Positions 32,154 to 40,803 of a DNA stretch of 64,000 bases are shown here, in pieces. The notes below the pieces were generated by a model. It was not told the DNA's origin and ran no database searches. It saw only the letters and a list, made by a program, of their open reading frames with translations. Source of the DNA: Bacteroidaceae bacterium (lineage in GTDB: Bacteria > Bacteroidota > Bacteroidia > Bacteroidales > Bacteroidaceae). The first letter of the stretch is position 1, and each line of letters starts with the position of its first letter. Where the stretch lies: the NCBI GenBank assembly GCA_017547165.1, contig JAFYQK010000016.1, forward strand, positions 1-64,000. Reading direction: 5' to 3'. The position numbers and the translations under genes are program-made.

Positions 32154-34103
32154 ATGCGTTTAAAATTTTTGTTTTCCATAGTGTTATCTTTTGTATTTGT
32201 CGTGGCTTCTTATTGTCAGATAAATACAGATAGGGTGATGCTTATGGGACGAAATGCATTATATTATGAGGATTATGTGCTTGCCATTCAGCGCTTTAAC
32301 GCTGTTATAGATACCAAACCATACCTGGCTGATCCATATTTTTACAGGGGACTGGCAAAATTTTATCTTGAAGACTATGCTGGAGGAGTGAGCGATTGTT
32401 CACTGGCATTAGACAGAAAACCCTACACCTCTCAGTATTACACTTTGAGGGGATTATGTAGAATCAACATGCAACAATATGCACTGGCTATTGCCGATTA
32501 CCGGGCTTCGTTACAGCAGAATCCGACAGAAAAGAACAATTGGCACAATATGGTGCTTTGTATGATGGAGCTAAAACTGTTTGACGAAGCTAATCAGGCA
32601 CTTGATACAATGATGTATTTTTGGCCTCGGGAATCATCACTGTGCACAATGAAGGCGCAGGTGTTTCTTGCCAAGCAAGACACGCTTATTGCTGAAGAAT
32701 GGGTAGACAGTGCTCTTGTGCTTAATAAATATGACGGCGGTGCCTGGGGCATGAAAGCCGCTATGTTTGCAAAGCGTGAGCAGTTTAAGGATGCTGAAAT
32801 GGCTCTGGATATGGCCATTATGCAAAAGCCTCGTGTACCAATCTTATATGTAAACAGAGCTCTTGCCCGTTATCAGCAAAACAATATTCGTGGTGCCATG
32901 GCTGACTACGATCAGGCTATAGAAATAGATGCCTCAAGTTATGTTGCACATTATAATCGTGGTTTGTTAAGAGCTCAGGTGGGAGACAATAACAGAGCCA
33001 TAGAGGATTTTGATTTTGTATTGTCGCTTGATTCGACCGATATGGTGGCCTTATACAATCGTGCCATATTGCTTGATATGGTAGGGGATTATAAGGGAGC
33101 AATCAGGGATATTAGTTTAGTGTTGGATGTTTATCCCCAGTTTTGGGTTGGTTACAGACAACGCGCAGCAATTCTAAGGAAGATAGGAGATGTGTACGGT
33201 GCTGAGCGTGATGAGTTTCGTGTGCTTAAGGCGGAGATGGAGGTCCGTACCGGTACTTATAAGGTGCAGAGTTCTACCCGAAAGAAAAGCGAACAGCGCA
33301 TTGAGGACTATAACAAGCTTGTAGTTGATGAGGAGCAGGATAATGCAACGCATTATGCAAGTGAGTTCCGTGGTAGGGTACAGAATAAACAAACGGAACT
33401 GCGCTGTATGCCTGAGTATGTGTTGGCTTTTTATGCGAAGCCACATCCGACCCGTCGTTATATGCCCTACAGCAAAAACGTTGATGACTTTTCGAAAGCT
33501 AATAAACTTGAGCCATCTTTAGTGTTGTCGTGTGGAGATTTCTCATTGGATAGTATTCAGATAAATAATCATCAGCAACGTATTTCTGCAGATATTGTGA
33601 TCGGTGCCACTTGTCAGCTTGTGATGGATTATTATTTAGTCAGAGATTTTGAGTCGGCTATGTCGGTATTGGATTCGGTGATTGTTTCTGACAAGAAAAG
33701 CAGTCCTCTTTATCTCTTTTTGCGTGCCCAGGTGCGGACTGCGCAGATAGAAGCCCAGCCTATTAATGAGTCAGAAATGCGATTAAGGTATTTTGAGATT
33801 CTTCAGGATTACAAGTTGTGTTCCAAAAATCTTGCTGATTTTCCATATTCGTTATATAATACAGGTAACATATACGTGAAACTGAAGGATTATGCTTCGG
33901 CAGTTAATGCATATACAGAAGCTATCAAGTATGATGCTCGCATGCCAGAGGCATTTTTCAATCGTGGTGTTGCATATATCCTATCTGGAAAATATAGTTT
34001 AGGTTTGGCGGATTTATCTAAGGCAGGTGAAATGGGGTTGTATCAAGCCTATAATTTGATAAAACGATATTCAAAGGAACTTAGCAGGGAGACAAAGGAA
34101 TGA
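32154..34103 (+). CDS. Exported TPR-repeat protein
   Basis: A 649-residue protein with a signal peptide (residues 1-22, ending SYC-Q). It has at least eight TPR-like repeats: residues about 30-130 (DPYFYRGLAKFYLEDYAGGV), 165-330 (YVAHYNRGLLRAQVGDNNRA) and a last group near 560-640. The middle (about 340-520) lacks TPRs and may form a separate domain. TPRs mediate protein contacts; the partner is unknown. The Cys at the end of the signal may be a lipid-attachment site but is not in a clear lipobox. Confidence 0.85.
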   Translation: MRLKFLFSIVLSFVFVVASYCQINTDRVMLMGRNALYYEDYVLAIQRFNAVIDTKPYLADPYFYRGLAKFYLEDYAGGVSDCSLALDRKPYTSQYYTLRGLCRINMQQYALAIADYRASLQQNPTEKNNWHNMVLCMMELKLFDEANQALDTMMYFWPRESSLCTMKAQVFLAKQDTLIAEEWVDSALVLNKYDGGAWGMKAAMFAKREQFKDAEMALDMAIMQKPRVPILYVNRALARYQQNNIRGAMADYDQAIEIDASSYVAHYNRGLLRAQVGDNNRAIEDFDFVLSLDSTDMVALYNRAILLDMVGDYKGAIRDISLVLDVYPQFWVGYRQRAAILRKIGDVYGAERDEFRVLKAEMEVRTGTYKVQSSTRKKSEQRIEDYNKLVVDEEQDNATHYASEFRGRVQNKQTELRCMPEYVLAFYAKPHPTRRYMPYSKNVDDFSKANKLEPSLVLSCGDFSLDSIQINNHQQRISADIVIGATCQLVMDYYLVRDFESAMSVLDSVIVSDKKSSPLYLFLRAQVRTAQIEAQPINESEMRLRYFEILQDYKLCSKNLADFPYSLYNTGNIYVKLKDYASAVNAYTEAIKYDARMPEAFFNRGVAYILSGKYSLGLADLSKAGEMGLYQAYNLIKRYSKELSRETKE

Positions 34104-34477
34104 TTATTCTTGGCAAGACAATGTGTGCCATAAGCCTTCTTCTTTTATCCCAAATCGGTTACTAGACTGTTATGTGCTAATGAAACCATTTTTTATCTGT
34201 TTCGTCACTTTTCTGTTATAGTGGTGTTGCCCCCATTGTACATTCTAAACGGCAAAACATCTGTTGAATTATATTCGGCCATTTTTCGCCAAGGCTGACT
34301 TTGAACGAGTTTTGCTATTGTTTCCCTTCATGTCTCTCGGAATAATTCAGGCAAGCTTGGTTCTGCGCTCACTCCTGCGTCGGTTGAGTCCGCTCAATTG
34401 ACTAAACGAAAGGGTTTAAAAATAAACGCTATTATTATCATATGGCTAATGGCCGATTTTGGTTTATTCATGAGATA

Positions 34478-34549
34478 ATTATAGCGAGACATATGCCAAG
34501 GCCTTGGCATATGTCTCGCTATAATATTTGATGTGTAAAAATTTTTCTT
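34478..34549 (+). repeat. Modular intergenic repeat, copy 4, with a perfect 48-bp palindrome
   Basis: The left arm 34478-34501 (starting ATTATAGCGAGACATATG) is exactly complementary in reverse to the right arm 34502-34525, with no loop. The tail ATGTGTAAAAATTTTTCTT follows at 34531-34549. The arm sequence is not shared with other copies, but the tail is. Extruded as RNA or single-stranded DNA this would form a very stable hairpin. Confidence 0.75.
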
Positions 34550-34741
34550 GGTTGGGAAATAAGTCTTTGCCCTAGTAGATAATGTTGACCCTTGATGCTT
34601 GGTATATGAAGTCGCTACTGTTGGTCAGAAATTTTTCTTGATGTTTTTTCGGTTTGTATCTACTTGGTAATTAGTATGATATGTATTTGTTCTGGTTTGA
34701 AAAGTGTTGCTTCAAATTGTGTTTTATATTGAGTGAAACGT

Positions 34742-34887
34742 GGTGTCCCGATCTTCGGCTCGACGCTCCCTAATCTTCGGGGTTGAAGATTACAATCTTA
34801 TGGCTATAAGAATACAATCTTTTGCCCCGAAGATTGTATTGCGTTTTTATACATGAAGTATGGTGTAAGAAGTGTAATTATTTTTGA
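34742..34887 (+). repeat. Modular intergenic repeat, copy 5
   Basis: The core is close to copy 3: CGACGCTCCCTAATCTTCGG, GAAGATTACAATCTTATGG. An outer 11-bp inverted pair AATCTTCGGGG / CCCCGAAGATT frames it. The tail GGTGTAAGAAGTGTAATTATTTTTG ends it at about 34887 (the last part only is conserved). Confidence 0.65.
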
Positions 34888-34910
34888 TTTATAATTTCTC
34901 TGTGCTTAAC

Positions 34911-34946
34911 AAAAAAAGAAATGGAATCATCAAAAGATGATTCCAT
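34911..34946 (-). terminator. Intrinsic terminator of tRNA-Ser
   Basis: Read on the minus strand, an 11-bp perfect stem (34946-34936 with 34931-34921, loop TTTT) is followed by a T-rich run (TTCTTTTTTT at 34920-34911). It lies 10 bases downstream of the tRNA. Confidence 0.8.
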
Positions 34947-34956
34947 TGTTAGTTTG

Positions 34957-35041
34957 CGGAGAGAGAGGGATTCGAACCCCCGGCACCTCTCAGTGCGGCA
35001 GTTTTCAAGACTGCTGTAATCGACCACTCTACCATCTCTCC
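34957..35041 (-). tRNA. tRNA-Ser (anticodon UGA)
   Basis: An 85-nt cloverleaf on the minus strand. The acceptor arm GGAGAGA pairs with TCTCTCC. The anticodon stem GCAGT/ACTGC encloses the loop CTTGAAA with anticodon TGA. There is a long variable arm, and the T-arm has GGTTCGAATCC. CCA is not encoded. A promoter and a terminator flank it, so it is transcribed alone. Confidence 0.95.
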
Positions 35042-35080
35042 AGACGTCCTTTGTGGGCGGCTTTCCTTTCAAAAGCGATG

Positions 35081-35111
35081 CAAAGGTACGATATTTTATT
35101 TTAACTTGCAA
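35081..35111 (-). promoter_or_regulatory. Promoter of tRNA-Ser
   Basis: On the minus strand TTG (35111-35109), 20 bases, TACCTTTG (35088-35081), a good Bacteroidetes promoter. The start would lie about 30 bases before the tRNA. Confidence 0.7.
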
Positions 35112-35172
35112 GTGTTTTGTTATTTTTTTTGTATTTTTATTAATGTTTTCCGCTATGTTCTTATTAATTTTG

Positions 35173-35180
35173 TAATTTTG
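35173..35180 (+). promoter_or_regulatory. Possible -7 box (TAATTTTG) directly before the PAP2 gene
   Basis: TAATTTTG ends only five bases before the ATG at 35186. If used, the mRNA would be almost leaderless. No good -33 box was found at the right distance. Confidence 0.35.
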
Positions 35181-35185
35181 CCTTC

Positions 35186-35938
35186 ATGAAAAATATATTT
35201 ATAATTTTCTTTTCTCTCTTTTTGACTTTAGGCAGTTTTGCTCAGGTTGACAGTGTCAGTGTGTATTTTGGAAAGAAATCTTCTCTTGTCTTACCTGTTG
35301 ATATGAAAATCAGTGCCAGGCAATTTAATATGAATCGTCTGCATCACTCCTTTTCTTTGGCTATGCCAGTGGCGGTAGTAGGTTTTGCAATGATGCCTAT
35401 AGATAACACGGTAAAGAGTTCTGTTGTTGGTGGGATTCCAAATTTCAAGACAAGTGTTGATGATTATCTTCAGTATGTGCCATTAGCCACGCAATTAACA
35501 ATGGGTCTTGCTGGTGTTAAGGGCAGGAGTAAGAACCGATGGCAGATTCTTGTTACTGATGCTCTTGCTGCAGGTATGATGGCTGCTGTTGTCAATGGTA
35601 TGAAGTACAGTATTGACAGAACCAGGCCCAATGGTGGGCATGGGAGTTTTCCTTCGGGGCATACTGCAACTGCATTTATGGGAGCGACATTGTTAGCCCA
35701 TGAGTATGGTCATAAAAGTATATGGATACCCATAGCTGGATATTCATTGGCAACGGCAACTGGTGTTTTACGAATACTTAACAATCGCCATTATGTGAGT
35801 GATGTGTTGGTTGGGGCTGCCATTGGTATACTGACGGCGGAGTTGGCTTATTGGGCAACTGATGCAATATTTAATGACAGGAAGTTATTTAAACCCAAGA
35901 AGGCGAGAATACATTATGAGGTGCTGAAAAACTATTGA
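35186..35938 (+). CDS. PAP2-family phosphatase (exported)
   Basis: A 250-residue protein with a signal peptide (residues 1-20, ending SFAQ). All three parts of the phosphatase signature are present: KYSIDRTRP (140-148), PSGHT (156-160, catalytic His159) and [11 protein letters not shown] (196-206, His202, Asp206). Three to four hydrophobic helices surround them. PAP2 enzymes dephosphorylate lipid phosphates such as undecaprenyl pyrophosphate, phosphatidate or lipid A. Its 3' end overlaps the convergent gene by 7 bases. Confidence 0.9.
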   Translation: MKNIFIIFFSLFLTLGSFAQVDSVSVYFGKKSSLVLPVDMKISARQFNMNRLHHSFSLAMPVAVVGFAMMPIDNTVKSSVVGGIPNFKTSVDDYLQYVPLATQLTMGLAGVKGRSKNRWQILVTDALAAGMMAAVVNGMKYSIDRTRPNGGHGSFPSGHTATAFMGATLLAHEYGHKSIWIPIAGYSLATATGVLRILNNRHYVSDVLVGAAIGILTAELAYWATDAIFNDRKLFKPKKARIHYEVLKNY

Positions 35939-36291
35939 ATTTCAGTGTATTTGGCCCATTTGAGCAAACGTCGAAGATATTCGCTTTCCTTAGGGTCTTC
36001 AATGTGTAAGGTGAAGGTCTTTCCTGTGCCATCAAGAGCGTACAAGACACGATCCATAAGACGTTGAATTCTGCCTTCTGGCTGGAGATGGAAGTCGATG
36101 TGGTCTGCTTCGTGGAAGAGTGGTATACAGAGTTGGGCATCGTCATCGTAGTTGATGCATTTGTTTAGTCGTCGGCATGCCAGGCATCCTCGGCATTTGC
36201 CAATTTGCTTTTCGTCTACAACGATAACTTGTCTTTCGTATTGGGTGGATGGGACTTCTATAGGGTAGGTTGATATAATGATTCTTTTCAT
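35932..36291 (-). CDS. Cys-rich protein resembling the middle of iron-sulfur flavoproteins
   Basis: A 119-residue protein. QIGKCRGCLACRRLNKCINYDDDAQ (about residues 29-53; shown here only as motif C-x2-C-x2-C-x5-C followed by DDD) matches the C-x2-C-x2-C-x4-7-C then D-D-M pattern of NADPH-dependent FMN reductase/iron-sulfur flavoproteins, followed by PLFHEADHIDF, which resembles their I-x-x-A-D-x-I-I. The flavodoxin-like N-terminal strand is replaced by a short piece and the C-terminal half differs, so it may be a shortened or diverged member. Function unknown. Confidence 0.55.
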   Translation of the reverse strand: MKRIIISTYPIEVPSTQYERQVIVVDEKQIGKCRGCLACRRLNKCINYDDDAQLCIPLFHEADHIDFHLQPEGRIQRLMDRVLYALDGTGKTFTLHIEDPKESEYLRRLLKWAKYTEIQ

Positions 36292-36466
36292 ATTGCTGTC
36301 ATTATTTGGTGATTCATTTTTGTAATTTTTACAAAATTACGATTATCTTCCTAATAACACAAGATTTTGATGTTATATAATAGCGCGTGTGAACATTATT
36401 TAATTTTATTTCACAATTTTGATTAACAAATCTTTATGTGCCTAGTACTATATGAGAAAAAAATAG

Positions 36467-36474
36467 TATCTTTG
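36467..36474 (+). promoter_or_regulatory. Probable -7 box (TATCTTTG) for thrS-infC-rpmI-rplT
   Basis: TATCTTTG lies 33 bases before the thrS start. A matching -33 element is not clear. There is a 216-base gap before thrS with no other recognised feature, such as a T-box. Confidence 0.55.
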
Positions 36475-36507
36475 CAACCAAATATAAATAAAATATAAGT
36501 AAAGAAA

Positions 36508-38451
36508 ATGATTAATATTACTTTTCCCGATGGCTCTGTTCGTCAATACGAAGCAGGTGTCACCGGTCTCCAAATTGCCGAAAGCATCAGCAGTCGTTTG
36601 GCTCAAGATGTTATAGCATGTGGTGTAAATGGTGAAACTGTGGAGTTGAACCGTCCAATTAATGAGGATTCCAGCATACAACTTTTCAAGTGGGATGATA
36701 AGGAAGGCAAGCATGCTTTTTGGCATACAAGCGCTCACCTGATGGCCGAGGCTCTTCAGGAATTGTATCCTGGCACTCAGTTCGGTATTGGTCCTGCCAT
36801 CGAAAATGGTTTTTATTACGATATTATGCCGGCTGAAGGTGTGGTGATCCGTGAGGCTGTTTTTGCTGATATAGAGAAGAAATTCATGGAGTTGGCTCAG
36901 CGTAAAGAGCAACTGGTTCGTCAGGATATCAGTAAGGCTGATGCTTTGAAATTCTTTGGTGATCGTGGTCAGACCTATAAAAATGAGTTGATAGAAGACC
37001 TTGAGGATGGTCATATTACCACTTATACTCAAGGCGCATTCACTGATTTGTGTCGTGGTCCTCATTTGGTGTCCACAGCTCCAATTAAAGCATTTAAGGT
37101 TTTGAGCACAAGTTCTGCTTACTGGCGTGGCGACGAGAAGCGTCCTCAGATGACCCGTATCTATGCTATCTCTTTCCCCAAGCAAAAGATGTTGACTGAA
37201 CATATGCAGTTGCTTGAGGAGGCAAAGAAACGTGATCATCGCCGTATAGGTAAGGAGATGGAATTGTTCATGTTCTCAGAACTTGTAGGTAAGGGTTTGC
37301 CTATTTGGCTTCCTAAGGGAACTGCGTTGCGTCTGCGCTTGGAGGATTTCCTGAAGAAGATACAGCGTCGTTATGGTTACGAACAGGTGATGTGTCCTCA
37401 TATTGGTGGTAAGGGTTTGTATGTGACTTCTGGTCACTGGGATCATTATGGCAAGGACAGTTTCCAGCCTATACAGACTCCAGAGGAGGGCGAGGAGTAT
37501 TTGCTTAAACCAATGAACTGCCCCCATCACTGTCAGATATTTGCTTGCAAGCCTCGTTCTTATAAGGAACTTCCTTTCCGTTGTGCTGAGTTCGGTACAG
37601 TATATCGTTATGAGCAGAGTGGTGAACTCCATGGTCTGACTCGCGTGCGTTCGTTCACCCAGGATGATGCGCATATCTTCTGTCGTCCTGATCAAGTGAA
37701 GCAGGAGTTTATCCGTGTGATGGAGATTATACAAATTATCTTTAAGGCATTGGATTTCACAAATTTCGAAGCGCAGATATCTTTGCGTGATCCTTCAAAT
37801 ACCGAAAAATATATTGGTTCGGATGAGGTGTGGAACGAAGCAGAGACTGCCATTATTGAGGCTTGTGCAGAGAAGGGTATGAAGACCACCACAGAACTTG
37901 GCGAGGCTGCGTTCTATGGTCCTAAACTTGACTTTATGGTTAAGGATGCTTTGGGCCGCCGTTGGCAGTTAGGAACGATTCAGGTGGATTATAACTTACC
38001 CGAACGTTTTAATTTGGAGTATACTGGTGAGGATGGCAAAAAACATCGTCCAGTGATGATTCATCGTGCTCCCTTCGGTTCTATGGAACGTTTCACTGCA
38101 GTGCTGATTGAGCACACAGCTGGTCGTTTCCCATTGTGGTTGGTGCCTGACCAGGTTGCGATTTTGCCTGTGAGTGAGAAGTATCAGGAGTATGCTGAGA
38201 AGTTGCGTGATTATTTCGATACGCAGGATGTTCGTTGCTATATTGACGACAGAGCAGAGAAGATTGGCCGTAAGATTCGTGATAATGAATTGAAGCACAC
38301 TCCATATTTGCTTGTAGTTGGTGAGAAGGAGCAGGAAGAAGGCACTGTTAGTTTCCGCAGACAAGGAGGTGGTGAGCAGGGTTGCATGAAATTCGAGGAT
38401 TTCGCAAAGAAAATCAATGAAGAAGTTCGTAATATGACAGAAAATTACTAA
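36508..38451 (+). CDS. thrS: Threonyl-tRNA synthetase
   Basis: A 647-residue class II synthetase of normal length. Order: TGS domain (1-62), [11 protein letters not shown] editing-domain motif (H-x3-H, 73-77) with later Cys-His in LCRGPHL, then the catalytic core with MNCPHHC (zinc-ligand Cys near 336), motif 2 [18 protein letters not shown] (shown as [11 protein letters not shown]) and motif 3 [11 protein letters not shown], and an anticodon-binding domain at the end. It charges tRNA-Thr. infC follows after 25 bases, the conserved thrS-infC-rpmI-rplT order. Confidence 0.97.
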   Translation: MINITFPDGSVRQYEAGVTGLQIAESISSRLAQDVIACGVNGETVELNRPINEDSSIQLFKWDDKEGKHAFWHTSAHLMAEALQELYPGTQFGIGPAIENGFYYDIMPAEGVVIREAVFADIEKKFMELAQRKEQLVRQDISKADALKFFGDRGQTYKNELIEDLEDGHITTYTQGAFTDLCRGPHLVSTAPIKAFKVLSTSSAYWRGDEKRPQMTRIYAISFPKQKMLTEHMQLLEEAKKRDHRRIGKEMELFMFSELVGKGLPIWLPKGTALRLRLEDFLKKIQRRYGYEQVMCPHIGGKGLYVTSGHWDHYGKDSFQPIQTPEEGEEYLLKPMNCPHHCQIFACKPRSYKELPFRCAEFGTVYRYEQSGELHGLTRVRSFTQDDAHIFCRPDQVKQEFIRVMEIIQIIFKALDFTNFEAQISLRDPSNTEKYIGSDEVWNEAETAIIEACAEKGMKTTTELGEAAFYGPKLDFMVKDALGRRWQLGTIQVDYNLPERFNLEYTGEDGKKHRPVMIHRAPFGSMERFTAVLIEHTAGRFPLWLVPDQVAILPVSEKYQEYAEKLRDYFDTQDVRCYIDDRAEKIGRKIRDNELKHTPYLLVVGEKEQEEGTVSFRRQGGGEQGCMKFEDFAKKINEEVRNMTENY

Positions 38452-38476
38452 CTTTGCACACCGAAATATAAAATTA

Positions 38477-39139
38477 ATGAAGAAGGACAATAAACTTAAG
38501 GATACGTATCGCGTAAACGGACAGATCAGAGTTCCCGAGGTACGCATCGTAGGTGATAATATCGAAAGTCAGGTGCTCTCTATTGGCAGAGCTCGTCAGA
38601 TGGCAGAAGATATGGGAGTGGATCTTGTTGAGATTAGTCCCAATGCTGATCCTCCAGTATGCCGTCTTATCGAATTCTCCAAGTTTATCTATCTGCAAAA
38701 GAAGCATGCCAAGGAAGTTAAGGCCAAGCAGGTTAAGGTGGAAGTTAAGGAGATTCGTTTCGGACCACAAACCGATGACCACGATTATGAATTCAAACTT
38801 AAGCATGCCAAGAGTTTTTTGACTGATGGTGACAAAGTGAAGGCTTATGTTTTCTTCAAGGGTCGTTCAATTCTTTTTAAAGAGCAAGGCGAGGTGCTTC
38901 TTCTGCGTTTTGCACAGGATTTGGAAGAATATGGAAAGGTTGAGTCTATGCCAACTCTTGAGGGTAAGAGAATGATTATGTTCATTGCACCTAAAAAGGT
39001 TATTGCCAAGCCAATGAAGACTGCAGAGGAATTGGAGAGTGAAAAAGTTATTGACACCCCTGTAAAGAAGCAACCTCAGAAAAAAGCAAAAAAAGAGTAT
39101 ACCGGACCTAAGGTTGAGGGCGAGGATTTTGACGATTAG
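38477..39139 (+). CDS. infC: Translation initiation factor IF-3
   Basis: A 220-residue protein. The N-terminal domain has [16 protein letters not shown], the linker is Lys-rich ([18 protein letters not shown]), and the C-terminal domain has [19 protein letters not shown]. It has an added basic tail of about 40 residues, common in Bacteroidetes. It starts with ATG rather than the ATT of E. coli, so the E. coli type of start-codon autoregulation does not apply. Confidence 0.96.
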   Translation: MKKDNKLKDTYRVNGQIRVPEVRIVGDNIESQVLSIGRARQMAEDMGVDLVEISPNADPPVCRLIEFSKFIYLQKKHAKEVKAKQVKVEVKEIRFGPQTDDHDYEFKLKHAKSFLTDGDKVKAYVFFKGRSILFKEQGEVLLLRFAQDLEEYGKVESMPTLEGKRMIMFIAPKKVIAKPMKTAEELESEKVIDTPVKKQPQKKAKKEYTGPKVEGEDFDD

Positions 39140-39234
39140 TCTGAACTACTCTTTGTCATTTAAGAGAAAAATCTGTGCGCCGTGCCTTTTGGATGCGCGG
39201 CCACGATATTAATAATAATTAAATAATTAACAAA

Positions 39235-39432
39235 ATGCCAAAAGTAAAGACCAATTCCGGCGCAAAGAAGCGTTTCACTCTCACCGGAACAGGCAAGGTA
39301 AAGCGTAAACACGCTTTCCACAGCCACATTTTGACCAAAAAGACCAAGAAGCAGAAGCGTAACTTGGTTCACACAGGTCTTGTAGTAACATCAGACATGA
39401 AGCAGGTTCGCGACCTGTTGTGCATGCGCTAA
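39235..39432 (+). CDS. rpmI: 50S ribosomal protein L35
   Basis: A 65-residue very basic protein beginning [14 protein letters not shown], standard for L35, with [19 protein letters not shown]. It sits between infC and rplT. The 95-base spacer before it holds a GC-rich stretch (about 39170-39203) able to fold, perhaps a leader for L20 control; this is not proven. Confidence 0.97.
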   Translation: MPKVKTNSGAKKRFTLTGTGKVKRKHAFHSHILTKKTKKQKRNLVHTGLVVTSDMKQVRDLLCMR

Positions 39433-39460
39433 ACATTAACCCCTAAAAAGACTAAAGAAA

Positions 39461-39805
39461 ATGCCAAGATCAGTCAATCATGTAGCATCACGTGCTAAGA
39501 GAAAGAAGATATTGGGTCTGACCAGAGGTTACTTTGGCGCCCGCAAGAATGTTTGGACCGTTGCCAAGAACACTTGGGAGAAGGGTCTTACCTATGCTTT
39601 CCGCGACCGTCGCAACAAGAAGCGCACTTTCCGTGCTCTTTGGATTCAGCGTATCAACGCTGCAGCTCGTTTGGAGGGTCTCAGCTACAGCCAGCTCATG
39701 GGCTTGTTGCACAAGGCAGGTATCGAGATTAACCGTAAGGTTCTTGCTGACCTCGCTGTTAACAACCCTGAGGCTTTCAAGGCTATCGTAGCTAAGGTAA
39801 AGTAA
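39461..39805 (+). CDS. rplT: 50S ribosomal protein L20
   Basis: A 114-residue basic protein: [37 protein letters not shown], and [20 protein letters not shown] are standard L20 segments. In other bacteria L20 represses its own operon. A strong terminator follows. Confidence 0.97.
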   Translation: MPRSVNHVASRAKRKKILGLTRGYFGARKNVWTVAKNTWEKGLTYAFRDRRNKKRTFRALWIQRINAAARLEGLSYSQLMGLLHKAGIEINRKVLADLAVNNPEAFKAIVAKVK

Positions 39806-39832
39806 AGGATTGAAAGAAACAAATCCAAAATC

Positions 39833-39868
39833 AAGCGCCCACCCTTGTGAAAGGGCGGGCGCTTTTCT
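39833..39868 (+). terminator. Intrinsic terminator after rplT
   Basis: A GC-rich hairpin: AAGCGCCCACCCTT, loop GTGA, AAGGGCGGGCGCTT with one mismatch, then TTTTC. It is 28 bases after the rplT stop. Confidence 0.88.
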
Positions 39869-39939
39869 TAACCTTTCAGTTTTTCATTGCTCTTGAATGC
39901 ATAGAACATATATAAATTCTCATAACATCCTGCTACGAT

Positions 39940-40803
39940 ATGATAACTGCAAGTATAGTTACATATAATGATCATTTTCTTGACATCGAAGCAATATTAC
40001 GTTCAATAATTGCTTCGCCTATAAGTAAACTTTGGATAATTGATCATAGTGATGAAGTTACAACGTTACGTGAGGAACTTCAGCAATATATGTTTCGTGA
40101 CGAGGAGTTTTGTGCTCACCTTAAGCGTGGTTTCCAGATTGAATATCTTCATGAAGTAAATACTGGTTATGGTAGAGGTAACAACCGTGCTATGAAATTA
40201 GCTATTGCTGAGGGAAGCACTTATCATTTGGTAGTTAATCCGGATGTCTGGTTCTCATCTAATGTCATTCCAACAATTTGGAAGTTTATGGAAGAACATG
40301 ATGATGTTGGACAGATAATGCCAAAGGTTCTGTTTCTTGATGGATCGATTCAACCTTTAGTAAAAATGTTGCCGACCCCACTGGATATGTTCTGCAGAAT
40401 GTTTGTGCCTGAAAGATTTTTTCGAAACCGTAACAAGAGATACGAGTTGGCTCATTCGAAATACACTCATATAATGAATGCACCTTGTCTTTCTGGATGC
40501 TTTATGTTTTTAAGGACAGAGGTATTGCTTGATGTCGGTTTTTTTGATGAGCGATATTTTATGTATGCCGAGGATTTTGATTTGACTCGCCGTATACATA
40601 GGAAATATAAGACGTTATTTCTTCCACAAGTGTCTGTCTATCATAAGTTTAGTCGAGGTTCACACCGAAGCCTGCGCCTGTTTTTCGCACACACAATTAG
40701 CATGATCAAATATTTTAATAAATTTGGTTGGTTTATTGATAAAGAGCGATTAAAGTTTAATAAACAGATACTTAATGAAATAAAACGTCTTACTGCAGAA
40801 TGA
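39940..40803 (+). CDS. Glycosyltransferase family 2 (rhamnosyltransferase-like)
   Basis: A 287-residue GT-A enzyme: MITASIVTYNDHFLDIEAIL at the N-terminus, then VVNPDVWFSSNVI with the metal-binding Asp (about residue 107) and FDERYFMYAEDFDLTRRIHRK (about 198-218), the E-D-x-D motif of this class. It adds a sugar to a surface glycan; donor unknown. It lies outside the capsule locus. Its stop overlaps the start of the next gene by 4 bases (ATGA). Confidence 0.87.
   Translation: MITASIVTYNDHFLDIEAILRSIIASPISKLWIIDHSDEVTTLREELQQYMFRDEEFCAHLKRGFQIEYLHEVNTGYGRGNNRAMKLAIAEGSTYHLVVNPDVWFSSNVIPTIWKFMEEHDDVGQIMPKVLFLDGSIQPLVKMLPTPLDMFCRMFVPERFFRNRNKRYELAHSKYTHIMNAPCLSGCFMFLRTEVLLDVGFFDERYFMYAEDFDLTRRIHRKYKTLFLPQVSVYHKFSRGSHRSLRLFFAHTISMIKYFNKFGWFIDKERLKFNKQILNEIKRLTAE

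Larger units (their letters stand above)
34104..34956. other. 0.85-kb gap between the TPR gene and tRNA-Ser
   Basis: No gene is seen. From about 34104 to 34440 the DNA shows nothing recognisable. It then holds repeat copy 4 with a perfect palindrome (34478-34549), repeat copy 5 (34742-34887), and the terminator of the tRNA gene (34911-34946). Two adjacent copies of the modular repeat in the same orientation suggest this gap collects them. Confidence 0.6.

Noticed and set aside
34878-35111. 77-codon minus-strand frame
   Set aside because: It covers tRNA-Ser, its terminator and promoter; the RNA gene explains the conserved sequence.
36292-36507. T-box riboswitch before thrS
   Set aside because: No T-box sequence or specifier stem was seen, and the -7 box leaves a leader of only about 30 bases.
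36448-37239. 263-codon open frame antisense to thrS
   Set aside because: It lies fully over the N-terminal half and promoter of thrS, without any recognisable domain.
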